Source: CBDCYS01 sp965226245 (GTDB taxonomy: Bacteria; Acidobacteriota; Terriglobia; Bryobacterales; UBA6623). Taken from it: a stretch of 64,000 nt of DNA. This document shows positions 50,080 to 58,683 of this stretch, one piece after another. Every line of letters begins with the position of its first letter. The first letter of the stretch is position 1. The position numbers and the translations under genes are program-made. Below the pieces are notes generated by a model. It did no database searches. It was given only the letters and a program-made list of their open reading frames with translations, and was not told the origin of the DNA. Location: contig CBDDCL010000015.1 of NCBI GenBank assembly GCA_965226245.1, forward strand, positions 3,906,001 through 3,970,000, given 5' to 3'.

Positions 50080-50199
50080 GCCGGATTCCGCTTAGCCACG
50101 CTTGCCGGGGGGCAGCTTCCGACAATGGGGATTGTCGGAAGTGGCCTTCCTCCAGTGTATGCAGGACTGGGCCGCCTAGTTCCGCGACCCACCTTGGCC

Positions 50200-50665
50200 G
50201 GTTTCCCAGCAGAAGTCGTCGGCCTCGGAAGAAAAGCGCCGCAAGCTGGAAACGGCCGAGACCGAGCTGCATCGCGTGGCGCTCGACTCCGCGCAATCGC
50301 ATCCATGAAACGGTGCAGCGGATGCGGCGCGTCACCAATTTGGATCGCGCCGAGATCATGCCGGTCGATCTCAACGAGCTGCTGGAAGATGTGGGCTCGA
50401 CGATAAAGACCGGGGCGCAAGATCCAGTGAGGCTCTCCAGCGAGTTTCAGCCGCTTCCGAAGCTCACGTTGCGGCCCCAGCAAATTGGGAGTGCGTTGTC
50501 CTACTTGCTGCACTATGCTGTGGACGCGCGGACGGAATATTTGCGCACCACAGCTTGGAACGGGCCAAGCCGGGCAGAATGCAACTCTCGTTGGTCGTTC
50601 GGACGCTTGGGGGCTTGGCTGGCATCGCAACTCGCCCGCAACAGACTTGGCATTCAAGCGAAAAA
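50200..50665 (+). pseudogene. Histidine kinase remnant
   Basis: RIHETVQRMRRVTNLDRAEI, MPVDLNELLEDVGSTIKTGA and LTLRPQQIGSALSYLLHYAV match the phosphoacceptor-to-N-box part of acidobacterial two-component kinases (normally ...NLLHNAVEA). The preceding EEKRRKLETAETELHRVALD is in another frame. The N-box asparagine is lost (LLHYAVDA). The ATP-binding rest is missing because the PQQ gene begins on the other strand. Confidence 0.65.
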
Positions 50666-52429
50666 CTAGTCCGCCCCAAACGCCAGCAGCACGTTGCCGG
50701 GCATGCTGGAGTAGCCGGAATTCACGTACATCATGCCATCCGCGACGGTTACGCCTGTCGAGCTGAAGGATCCGCCTTTCGCCGCAATGCCGTTCACTGT
50801 TTCGAAATCGCGCAGGGCGTTGAAATCCCAAATGATTTTGCCGGTCTTGGAGTCGTAGGCGCGAATATGACCGTCCATCGAGGGAGAAAAAACGGCGCCC
50901 GGTATTGCGGTCGGCGGAGACTTCTGTGCCGTGGAGCAGCCGCGTCGGCCAAGGCACTCCGGCCGCGGCGCTGGTGTCTGCCATACAATTTCTCCGGTCG
51001 CCGGTTTGAAAGCGAACATCCCGCCGCCCTTTTCCGGTTCACGCCGTAAAGCTTCGCCCAGCGGGACATAGATAAGTCCCTCACCGGCGGCGATGCCCCA
51101 CTGGATGCCGCCTCCGGGACCGCCCCGGCCGATCAGTTTCGTCCAAACGATGTTGCCGTTATCGTCCGGATCGAAGGCATGGACCTCCGCGGTCTTCTGC
51201 GCGGCGATCAGCAACTCCCGGCCCTCTCCCACATCCATCAGGATCGGTGAAGCGCCGAAGTCCACGTCTCGCCCGTTATTCTCTGGGCAATTGGCAAGGC
51301 TGCCGGACCGCCCGGCACAGCCCCAGTTGAACATATCCGGCACGGTTTGCTTCGTCCAGCGAATCTTTCCAGTCTTGATGTCCAAGGCGATGATCGCATC
51401 AGCCGTCTCGAGGTTGGGATCAGAGAAACCGTTTCCCGTGGCGACGTAGAGAAGCCCACGCTTGGTGTCGATTGTCGGCGATGACCAGACGGTCGCTCCC
51501 GACGGGCCATAGTATTGAACGCCTTTCTCGCTTTTCCAGGTCGGCTTTGGCTCCGGCGTCGTGTAGGTCTTCCAGATCAAAGACCCGTCCTCGGCATCCA
51601 ATGCCTGGATATTGCCGCGGAACTTGCAGCAGGAGTACCACGGGTTTGCCCCGGCGTTCTCTTCTTGGGTAGTGATGGGCACATACAAGCGCCCTTCATG
51701 GAGCTTCGGCGTGCCGGTAATGCGCGTGAACGCCTGATCGTCGAGCTTCTTGCGCCAAATCAATGCGCCCGTGGCGGCATCGACAGCATAGAAGTTCGAT
51801 TCCAGATCACCGAAGTAGGCACGCTGGCCGGGACTGATGACGACCGCGCTGCGAACCATCGCCTTGGCCGTGTACATCCAGTAGATGCAGCCGGTTTTCG
51901 CATCCAAGGCATACACGGTTCCATCGTTGCTGCCGGTGTAGACCTTGCCCCCGACGACAGTCGGCTGGCCATATGCGGACACGGCATTGGGGAATCCAAA
52001 CGCCCATTTGACCCTGAGCTTTGGCAGATCCTCAGCCGTCAAACCGCCGGCTTGTTTGGGTTGGTAGCGCGTGTTCGCTTTATCAACGCCCCAACCATTC
52101 CAAGCTGCGCTCGTGAGAGTTGGTTGTGTGCCGGGCTCACAATGCCCGGTCATTTCCGGAAGCTCGACCGGCCCTTCTTTGCCGAGATACCGTGACACCG
52201 CGGTTTTCTCTTCCAGGCTCAGCGATTCCCCAAAGGCCTTCATGGTGCCGGTTTCAAGGGACTCCAAGATTTTCCGCCAAGGAATTTCGGCCATCGCCTC
52301 GGGCAGAGGCGCGTGAGTGTCACTGTTCGGGTCATGACACTGCTGGCAGTGGGCGATAAAGACCCTCGTGCCCTCCTGGGCGACGGATAAGGTCACAAAG
52401 GCAAGGGCGAGCGCAGTCATTCGCAGCAT
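50666..52429 (-). CDS. Periplasmic PQQ-dependent dehydrogenase with cytochrome c domain
   Basis: 587 residues. A signal peptide (LALAFVTLSVAQ) is followed by a haem c motif CQQCH (28-32) in a small cytochrome domain (about 20-90) and an eight-bladed PQQ propeller with repeated GxVYALDAKTG-type strands (GTVYALDAKTGCIYWMYTAK, IIALDIKTGKIRW, AFKPATGEIVW, IRAYDSKTGKIIWDFN). Domain order (cytochrome first) and CCKFRG/ GCSTAQKSPPTAIPG resemble polyvinyl-alcohol-dehydrogenase-type quinohaemoproteins (EC 1.1.2.6). ATG 52429 follows GGAGAG. The substrate is probably an alcohol; the polymer is not implied. Confidence 0.87.
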   Translation of the reverse strand: MLRMTALALAFVTLSVAQEGTRVFIAHCQQCHDPNSDTHAPLPEAMAEIPWRKILESLETGTMKAFGESLSLEEKTAVSRYLGKEGPVELPEMTGHCEPGTQPTLTSAAWNGWGVDKANTRYQPKQAGGLTAEDLPKLRVKWAFGFPNAVSAYGQPTVVGGKVYTGSNDGTVYALDAKTGCIYWMYTAKAMVRSAVVISPGQRAYFGDLESNFYAVDAATGALIWRKKLDDQAFTRITGTPKLHEGRLYVPITTQEENAGANPWYSCCKFRGNIQALDAEDGSLIWKTYTTPEPKPTWKSEKGVQYYGPSGATVWSSPTIDTKRGLLYVATGNGFSDPNLETADAIIALDIKTGKIRWTKQTVPDMFNWGCAGRSGSLANCPENNGRDVDFGASPILMDVGEGRELLIAAQKTAEVHAFDPDDNGNIVWTKLIGRGGPGGGIQWGIAAGEGLIYVPLGEALRREPEKGGGMFAFKPATGEIVWQTPAPRPECLGRRGCSTAQKSPPTAIPGAVFSPSMDGHIRAYDSKTGKIIWDFNALRDFETVNGIAAKGGSFSSTGVTVADGMMYVNSGYSSMPGNVLLAFGAD

Positions 52430-52719
52430 ATTCACTCTCCGAGTCAAAGAAACTCTAGCAAATCGGCTAGCCCCTCCGCCAAGGGGCGCGGAGTTGCGGG
52501 CAGCTTTGTTGATTCCAATTCACGGGATCCCCGGTAGCGGAAGCATGGGTGTGGGCATTGTCAAGTTAACACCGGTCGGCGACAATTGACCGGTGGAATC
52601 CCTGTATCGACGCCACCGCTTTCCACGGCCTCCTGGCGAGTTGGCTCTAGTTTGCCAAATTCTTGAAATCGCTGGGCGGCCCGTGCTCTGCGCGGGAGCA
52701 ACTAACTGCGCGTCCGGTT

Positions 52720-53961
52720 CTATCGCCTTAGCCCAATCAGCGACACTTGCTCGAGGGTGGGCCAACGCCCGTCGGGCCGCGGTTTTCGTTCGATCGGCTT
52801 CAACTGCTGCACGGTCGTTCTGGCGGGCGGCCGCTGCGGGAAGTACAGCTTGTAGATATCGTTCAGCTTGTCGTAGTCCGCGTGATCGTCGAAATAGAGA
52901 GTGCTGGAGACAACATGGCTGAAGTCGAGGCCGCCCTCCTCGAGCCCATCAAGAAGATTCCGCATCGTTTGGCGGAACTGGTTTTCGACCGTGGACGCCC
53001 AGATCCCGCCGTTCAAGCCGGGAATGAAGCCGCTTTTGGCCGAACAGAAGAACCAGTCACCGGCGAACACGCAGGGGCTGGCGGTCGGGCTGGGTTTCAT
53101 GTTCTTCGGGCGGACGGCCCGCCGCTGGCTGAGGCCGCGCACAGCTACTCCGGTGAACTCGATCCGTGCGTCATGAGGCAAGCTGGTCACAAAGATGGTC
53201 GCCCGAGCGGGGGTATTGCCGAACTCGAAGTACCGCCGGTAAATCTGGTTCATTGATCCGTAAGAAAGCGACTGCTTCAAATAAGGATTGACGAAAACCA
53301 TGTGCTCGAATCCCAGCCCAGCGGCGCTCAACACCTTTCCGAGATTGTCGAGAGCCATCCCGACCTCGACCGAGGAATCACTCGCCATTTCGCCTGTCTC
53401 GAGGTCACGGCCGAGCAGGGCGGAAACGAAGAGCAGATCGTGGGTGAGGATGCCCGGCGTGTAGGGCTCGTCGAGTGCAATGCCTGGAATCTGAACGGCC
53501 TCCTTATGGGCGAGATCAAACACGGCCACGGCATTGATCGTGATTCTGATCTTTGATTTGCGCGGCGCTACTCCGACTACGGCGCGGGCCGGGGGCGTAT
53601 TGCGGAAGTGCTTCGCGTAGGCGCGATTCATGGTCTGGTAGTTCGCCATGTCGTCGAGATAAACGTGGGTGTAGACGACGTGCCGCATCGTCAGTCCCGC
53701 GCCTTCAACAACCGCCTCTATGTTCAGCAGACACTGTTCGACCTGGTCCGGGAAGGAGTCCGGGATTTGGCCGTTGGCACCACGCGGCCCCTGGCTTGAC
53801 ACAAAAAGGTAGTCCTCCGCAAGCAGCCCGGGTGAATACGGTCCGGTTGGTTTCGGCGCGCCTTCCGGAAACACGGCCCGGATCTCCGCATGGAGCGTCC
53901 CGGTCATGAGAATTCCGACTATGAGGATGAGTGATCCAGTGAAAACACAAGCGACTCGCAT
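52720..53961 (-). CDS. Exported protein of three tandem Rid (YjgF/RidA) domains
   Basis: 413 residues. A signal or anchor segment (SLILIVGILMTGTLHA) precedes three Rid domains: about 27-150, 155-275 and 285-400. Each keeps the PxARxxV arginine that binds carboxylates in RidA (PPARAVVGV, TPARATIFV, PPARTTVQQL). Domain 1 has TGPYSPGLLAEDYLFVSSQG and domain 2 YTPGILTHDLLFVSALLG. RidA enzymes hydrolyse reactive enamines in the cytoplasm as homotrimers; here one exported chain could form the trimer by itself. It stands alone, about 290 bp from the PQQ gene, same strand. Confidence 0.88.
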   Translation of the reverse strand: MRVACVFTGSLILIVGILMTGTLHAEIRAVFPEGAPKPTGPYSPGLLAEDYLFVSSQGPRGANGQIPDSFPDQVEQCLLNIEAVVEGAGLTMRHVVYTHVYLDDMANYQTMNRAYAKHFRNTPPARAVVGVAPRKSKIRITINAVAVFDLAHKEAVQIPGIALDEPYTPGILTHDLLFVSALLGRDLETGEMASDSSVEVGMALDNLGKVLSAAGLGFEHMVFVNPYLKQSLSYGSMNQIYRRYFEFGNTPARATIFVTSLPHDARIEFTGVAVRGLSQRRAVRPKNMKPSPTASPCVFAGDWFFCSAKSGFIPGLNGGIWASTVENQFRQTMRNLLDGLEEGGLDFSHVVSSTLYFDDHADYDKLNDIYKLYFPQRPPARTTVQQLKPIERKPRPDGRWPTLEQVSLIGLRR

Positions 53962-54057
53962 GACGTGTGGAACTCCCAGGTGCGGTTAAGAAACGCGGCC
54001 CGCGCGGAACGGCCCGCCCAGACATCGTATCGAACGAACGGCCCGGTTTGTCAGGGC

Positions 54058-54147
54058 CGAGCCGGTGGAGGACTCAGAGGTCCCAGAGCTGTCCATCCGC
54101 ATCGTCCAGAACTGGTACGAAGAGTTCCGCGGCCGCGAGCAGGACTA
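54058..54147 (+). pseudogene. Kinase/PD40 tail scar
   Basis: Only the last 30 codons remain: EPVEDSEVPELSIRIVQNWY, EEFRGREQD and a stop, the invariant end of acidobacterial kinase/PD40 genes. Nothing of the kinase or propeller is upstream. Confidence 0.75.
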
Positions 54148-54294
54148 AGTCCTCCGAAACGAACCACATAGCGCTCATCCGCGGATTACTGTCGGGAAAT
54201 CCCGTAATCACCAGCTAACGCTTGCCTGAGGCCCTCCTCCGCGTCGTAGGAAGAGCTGCAAACCCCTCGTCTATTGAGTTACCATAGGCTTGAA
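54148..54294. repeat. Kinase-flank block (54.2 kb copy)
   Basis: GTCCTCCGAAACGAACCACA.., AAATCCCGTAATCACCAGC, GAGGCCCTCCTCCGCGTCGT and CTCGTCTATTGAGTTACCAT. This copy joins a kinase tail directly to a hairpin and a kinase head and so shows the complete intergenic unit. Confidence 0.65.
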
Positions 54295-54336
54295 CCGGAT
54301 AGCTGGCGCGAAGGCTTGTTATCACCAGCTATCTGG
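54295..54336 (+). ncRNA. Kinase-leader hairpin, copy D
   Basis: Arms CCGGATAGCTGGCG / CACCAGCTATCTGG, 13 pairs of 14 (one G-U), loop CGAAGGCTTGTTAT. It is followed by GTAGCGCTACAATTTGACCG and the ATG of a truncated kinase, the same spacing as in copy A. Confidence 0.65.
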
Positions 54337-54357
54337 TAGCGCTACAATTTGACCGTC

Positions 54358-54396
54358 ATGGTCGGCCGAACGATCTCCCACTACAAGATCCTATAG
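54358..54396 (+). pseudogene. Ser/Thr kinase head with early stop
   Basis: ATG 54358 encodes MVGRTISHYKIL and then TAG. The first twelve residues match the intact kinase at 29177 (MVGQTISHYKVL). KLGEG follows the stop, then similarity ends. Confidence 0.8.
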
Positions 54397-54422
54397 AAGC
54401 TCGGCGAGGGGCGGGAGAGGGG

Positions 54423-55598
54423 TTAGCCGATCGGTCGCGGGAGGAGGACAATCGGGCCCAGCCCCTGTCGCACGGATAGCGTACCGGCCACCTCTTCCCG
54501 GTTGGGGTCGATCACCGTAATGAAATCCGAATCCCGGTTGGTCACGTAGACCTGCAACCCGCCACGGCTGGTTGTTATCCCGAGTGGGAACTCGCCGACC
54601 TTCCACTCGCCCAAAACCTGATTGGTAGCGATATCGAACATGGTCACCTTGCCGACTCGACTCTCGCTCGTAACGAATACAGCGTTCCCGTAAGGCTGGA
54701 AAGCAATCGCGTAGGCCTTCCTTGCCTTAAGCGCACGAAGCACAGTATTGGTTAACACATCGATGATGAACACTCTGCCGTCGCCGTTGCTGGTGACATA
54801 CGCAAGCGTCCCATCCGGGCTCACAGCAACGTTCCGGAGTTGACGTCCAGCCCGGATCGTTTCCACCACAGTTCGCGTTTCCGTGTCAATCACGAAAATC
54901 CGGCCGCGGTCGTCCGCGGTGGCAACGTACACCGAACCACCGTCGGGTGTAACCGCGACGCCGTAAGGCGAACCTCCGCCTGGAATCGCAATGGTGTCGG
55001 TCACCTCCAACGACTCGACCTGAATAACGGAAACGGAAGAGCTTGCCTGATTTGCCACGTAGAGAAACTTGCCGTCGGGAGTAATCGCAATTCCTCTTGG
55101 GCGGCTGCCCACCGGTATGGATGCAACGAAACTCTTGGTGGCTGTGTCGAAAACCCCCACTTGATTCCGGGGGCCGTTGGTGAAATAGACGCGCGGTGTT
55201 GCAACGGCGCGGACTGAATTACCCGCACTGCCGTGGAGACGGTAGCTGGCGACCACGACCGGGTCGACGGCGATCCCGTCACTATTTATCTCCGCATTCT
55301 GGTGTCGAACAATGGGATCGAAGTCACCGAAGAAACCAAACTCTAGCTCGGTCAGTCCCACCGGGCCACTCTGTTCGGGACCGGCAGTGAGATCGAGACC
55401 GGGCGAGCCGGGATCCTCCGAAGGGTCCGACCCAAACCCCATGCTGAAGGCGATCGCCACGGCCCTACTTCCCTGACACTGCGCGTTTTCTAGAGCCTCG
55501 CTTGAAAGCTGAGTATAATGAATGCACGTTGTACCCAACCCGACAATCAACAGCAAGATGAAGTACAGGGATTTGCGGTTCTTAAGTGTTCCTTTCAT
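54423..55598 (-). CDS. YVTN-repeat (YncE-like) beta-propeller protein
   Basis: 391 residues. An N-terminal membrane segment or signal (LYFILLLIVGLGTTCIHYTQ) precedes a seven-bladed propeller from about residue 130: VGSRPRGIAITPDGKFLYVA, GGSPYGVAVTPDGGSVYVAT, LRNVAVSPDGTLAYVTSNGD and FPLGITTSRGGLQVYVTNRD. Such propellers bind ligands or proteins outside the cytoplasm and lack a catalytic motif. It lies 9 nt behind the TIGR03437 gene on the same strand, clearly co-transcribed. Residues 45-125 have no recognised fold. Confidence 0.85.
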   Translation of the reverse strand: MKGTLKNRKSLYFILLLIVGLGTTCIHYTQLSSEALENAQCQGSRAVAIAFSMGFGSDPSEDPGSPGLDLTAGPEQSGPVGLTELEFGFFGDFDPIVRHQNAEINSDGIAVDPVVVASYRLHGSAGNSVRAVATPRVYFTNGPRNQVGVFDTATKSFVASIPVGSRPRGIAITPDGKFLYVANQASSSVSVIQVESLEVTDTIAIPGGGSPYGVAVTPDGGSVYVATADDRGRIFVIDTETRTVVETIRAGRQLRNVAVSPDGTLAYVTSNGDGRVFIIDVLTNTVLRALKARKAYAIAFQPYGNAVFVTSESRVGKVTMFDIATNQVLGEWKVGEFPLGITTSRGGLQVYVTNRDSDFITVIDPNREEVAGTLSVRQGLGPIVLLPRPIG

Positions 55599-55607
55599 GT
55601 CGACGGC

Positions 55608-57347
55608 CTACTCGAAAATGACCGTTTTCGCGATGGCGGAGACGGAAACGCCAAAGCCTGTGTCCAACCCCTCCGCGCTAAACTCGGCCTGCGGCCCTTG
55701 GGGTACCGTCCACAACAACAAGGCCCCTTCCGACTGGTAAGTTTGGGCGCGAGACGCCGGGACGCTGGAAAGCACCGTTGCGGGAATGCTAAAATTGTCC
55801 GCCCCGGCCGGCGTCATACAGAAGAACGCCGCCGTGGAGTAAGTAGGGCCATCAAAACCGCCTCCTAGGATGGCGACGCGGTGGGAGGAATCGACGCCGG
55901 ACCACTGCAACGCCAAATCGCGTGACCGGTCCACGACATCGATTTCGTCACGCCCTACCCAACTTAACGGCGGAAGCACAGAGAGATTCACTTCGAACGG
56001 CCCGACGTCGGCGCCACCCGGCGCTGAGACGGAATGACTTCCTCCGGTGAAATAGCGGAAGAGCGGCACAAAGTCCAGCGGGGTGGAGCCACCGAGAACG
56101 CCCCCATACAGTTTTGGGTCATTTAGTGCACGGACCATCGTTCGTGCACCGCGCGAGCCTGATACCGTCAGCTCTTCGCCCGCGTCCAACTCACGACGTG
56201 AGGGGGCGATTAGCGCGAGAATGTCACCTTTCCACAGGTCACCTGAGCCCGTGTAGGTGGTGCAAGTTCCGTCGGGGGGAAGCGAAGCAACTGGGTTGAA
56301 GAAGAAAGGACTCGCTGCCTCCTCGCGCAGGGTCGCGAAGCCGAGATCCGCGACGATTTCGCGAGGCTCCGGTAGGTCCACGGTCATCTCCAGTTCCGCG
56401 TGGACCAGGAAGACGGCTCCGAATCTGCCTCCGTCGCGAAAACCGTTGCCGAAAGGATTCGTCGGGTCGGAGCACGAACCGGAGTCCTCGGCAATCGCCA
56501 GGGTGACGGAGTTGCTCACGATCTGTTGATCGGTTTGAACTTGAACCGGTACATAACAGCCCAGCGGAGCGTCTTCCGGTAGCCGGACGACAAGCTGATC
56601 CACGCCCGCGCAACACGGACTGCGGCCGATGTAAAGCTTGTCTTCCTCCGCAACGCGCTTACCGCCGATGAAGACCTCTGTGTCAATGGGGAGGCTCTTC
56701 GGCTCGGGCGCCTCATTGTCGGGGAAATCCGCGGGACCGAGACCGGTTCCCCAGAGCGTGACGATCTGGCCGGGCTGCGTCACATCAGTCAAGGAATTAA
56801 ACGGTCTCGTGACGGAGTTCGTCGGGACGTTCTGGATGACGCCGGGCCCCATGCCCGTCCCGAGCACCGTAAAGATCCCAAAACTGCTCTCGACCACCGT
56901 AGCCGGAGACGGATTGCTCCGCACATTGCCCATCTGGATGCGGACGGAGACCCGTCCTAACGGCGCGTCCGACGGCATGATCGCATTGATTTGACCCTTG
57001 GCGACGAAGAGCGGGATGGCATCCACAGAGGTCTCGCCCTGGGTTACCTTGACGGAAACACCGGCCAGACTCGGCTGCAGAGGAAAGGACGACACCTCCG
57101 CACCGGCTTCCGGACCAAGGCCGCCCCCGAAAATGGAAAAGATCGACCCCCTGGCGATCTTGCCGCCAGGTAAGCCGGGTCTTACAAAGCTGGCGCCGTT
57201 GACGATGCCATTGGGGAAGATTCGGGGGAGCGCCAGGAGCGACTCGCCGCACCCTAGGAGGGCTATGAGCAGGAGGCAAGGCCTCCGCGTCAGCGAAGCT
57301 TTGCTCGGATGAGTGGGACCCGCGGCGGATGTCCGCACCAGTGGCAT
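55608..57347 (-). CDS. Secreted TIGR03437-domain protein
   Basis: 579 residues. After the export segment (RPCLLLIALLGCGESLLALP) the mature protein starts at once with IVNGASFVRPGLPGGKIARG, SIFSIFGGGLGPEAGAEVSS, VAKGQINAIMPSDAPLGRVS and QIVTLWGTGLGPADFPDNEA. This is the TIGR03437 pattern typical of Solibacter relatives, usually C-terminal but here N-terminal. The C-terminal half has cysteine pairs (CCAGVD, GSCSDP) and beta-strands without a known domain. First gene of a unit with the YVTN propeller protein; both are probably surface components. Confidence 0.8.
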   Translation of the reverse strand: MPLVRTSAAGPTHPSKASLTRRPCLLLIALLGCGESLLALPRIFPNGIVNGASFVRPGLPGGKIARGSIFSIFGGGLGPEAGAEVSSFPLQPSLAGVSVKVTQGETSVDAIPLFVAKGQINAIMPSDAPLGRVSVRIQMGNVRSNPSPATVVESSFGIFTVLGTGMGPGVIQNVPTNSVTRPFNSLTDVTQPGQIVTLWGTGLGPADFPDNEAPEPKSLPIDTEVFIGGKRVAEEDKLYIGRSPCCAGVDQLVVRLPEDAPLGCYVPVQVQTDQQIVSNSVTLAIAEDSGSCSDPTNPFGNGFRDGGRFGAVFLVHAELEMTVDLPEPREIVADLGFATLREEAASPFFFNPVASLPPDGTCTTYTGSGDLWKGDILALIAPSRRELDAGEELTVSGSRGARTMVRALNDPKLYGGVLGGSTPLDFVPLFRYFTGGSHSVSAPGGADVGPFEVNLSVLPPLSWVGRDEIDVVDRSRDLALQWSGVDSSHRVAILGGGFDGPTYSTAAFFCMTPAGADNFSIPATVLSSVPASRAQTYQSEGALLLWTVPQGPQAEFSAEGLDTGFGVSVSAIAKTVIFE

Positions 57348-57639
57348 TCAGGTTCGACCTACGGTCATCTGTATGATCAATATTTCGCTAAGCTCAGCGG
57401 ACAAAACTATAACATAGAGCCCCCGTCGCCTGGGGAGTTAATACTGAAGAGCCTTCGACCCTACCCCGATTCGGAGATGGAAGCCTACCCTGTGTCTCGG
57501 CTCGTCAACTCCGCGAAGACGACTCGTCGGAGTTAATTCGACGGGCTGATCCGCCCCCGCTCTTTGGCTGACCTTGACACACCGGCGAGATCGGTCCGTC
57601 GGCTTTCAGGTTGTTGTTCCAATGAGTCTGTCAGTTCGG
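57348..57639. other. Intergenic region, no gene recognised
   Basis: Upstream region of the TIGR03437 operon. AT-richer than its surroundings near 57380-57420. No repeat is identified. Confidence 0.35.
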
Positions 57640-57980
57640 AGTATACGTGGCCCGTTTCCCTCAGGCCCCTGGGAAATGACAGAGTGTCTCAGGGAGGCGA
57701 CCAACCCCGCTGGAGCGGCGACGGCAAGAAGTTGTTCTACCTGAAGAAGGACACACTCTACGCGGTGGCGGTCTCTACCCGGCCCACCTTCACGATGGGC
57801 GCGACCACCGACGTGTTCACCTCGCCGGACCTGGATTGGCCGCGGCCGGACACGACCTACGACGTATCGCTCGACGGCCAGCGCTTTGTGACGGTGGAAA
57901 CCATTGGTGAGGAGCCCCCGGCCAGCATCCGCATCGTGCACAACTGGTACGAAGAGTTCCGCGACCGCGAGCAGGACTAA
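57640..57980 (+). pseudogene. Kinase/PD40 tail remnant with frameshift
   Basis: One frame gives VYVARFPQAPGK, the next QGGDQPRWSGDGKKLFYLKK, DTLYAVAVSTRPTFTMG, SLDGQRFVTVETIGEEPP and the end SIRIVHNWYEEFRDREQD. A frameshift lies near 57675. The kinase domain is absent. Confidence 0.75.
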
Positions 57981-58602
57981 GTCTCCTGAAAAGAACTACA
58001 TAGCGCTTGTCCGCGGGATAGGTGTTGGTAAATCCCGTAACCACCAGCAATCTACGATCTCTGGCGCTTAACTCTTTGTAAAGAAGGAACTTAGCCTGAT
58101 TTCAGAGGCTGGGGAATGAAAAGGTCTCCTTCTTGCCCATTGGCTCGAGCGTAGAGCCCTAATCTGGATAGATCCTTTCCCACGGCGCAACGCCGAGGAA
58201 TGGCTAACGGTCGCGTCTCCCTCGTAGGTTGATTTCCTCAATAGCGGATCGCTGTCCCGAAGTCAGGCTGTGTTTTCCGAACCGTGAGAGCGAGTGCCGG
58301 TCCCCCGCAGGATAGCTGTCCAAACGAGGGGGTGGTGGAAACCGTTGGTCAGCGGAACAGGAGGTCAAGGAAAAGCAAGCAGGCGACACCGGCCCGGTGC
58401 TCTCGTGTCGTCCTAAGGCTGACTCCCTCACAAGACGACCGTTAGCAGAGACTATGAACCACTGGCCTGCAGATGAGTTGGGCTCCAGGTCTGTAGAAAA
58501 AACTTGGGAGGCGTTCCACAGACTCCAAGAAAAAACTTGGACCGGAGCCTATTATATTATGGGGCGTTGGCAGGTCCCTGGGCGACAGTGGGGAACCTTC
58601 GC
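57981..58602. repeat. Intergenic block: kinase 3' block plus duplicated 450-bp unit, copy 1
   Basis: 57981-58060 is the kinase 3' block (GAACTACATAGCGCTTG, AAATCCCGTAACCACCAGC). From about 58195 a unit starts that recurs, diverged, at 60047-60249 and 60785-60920: CCTCAATAGCGGATCG.TGTCCCGAA, GGCGACACC, CCGTTAGCA, then two AAAAACTTG motifs in GTnCCACA context. No gene. Confidence 0.55.
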
Positions 58603-58645
58603 AAGGAAAAGTTACTGCGCACGTGCGCAGTAGAAAATCCTTGGG
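58603..58645. repeat. Palindromic element AAGGAAAAGTTACTGCGC..., copy 2
   Basis: AAGGAAAAGTT - ACTGCGCACGTGCGCAGT - AGAAAATCCTTG; matches 28796-28837 except for the palindrome centre, which remains self-complementary. Confidence 0.65.
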
Positions 58646-58683
58646 ACCAGCCCCATTTGCTAGAAAAACCTAGCCGAATCTTC

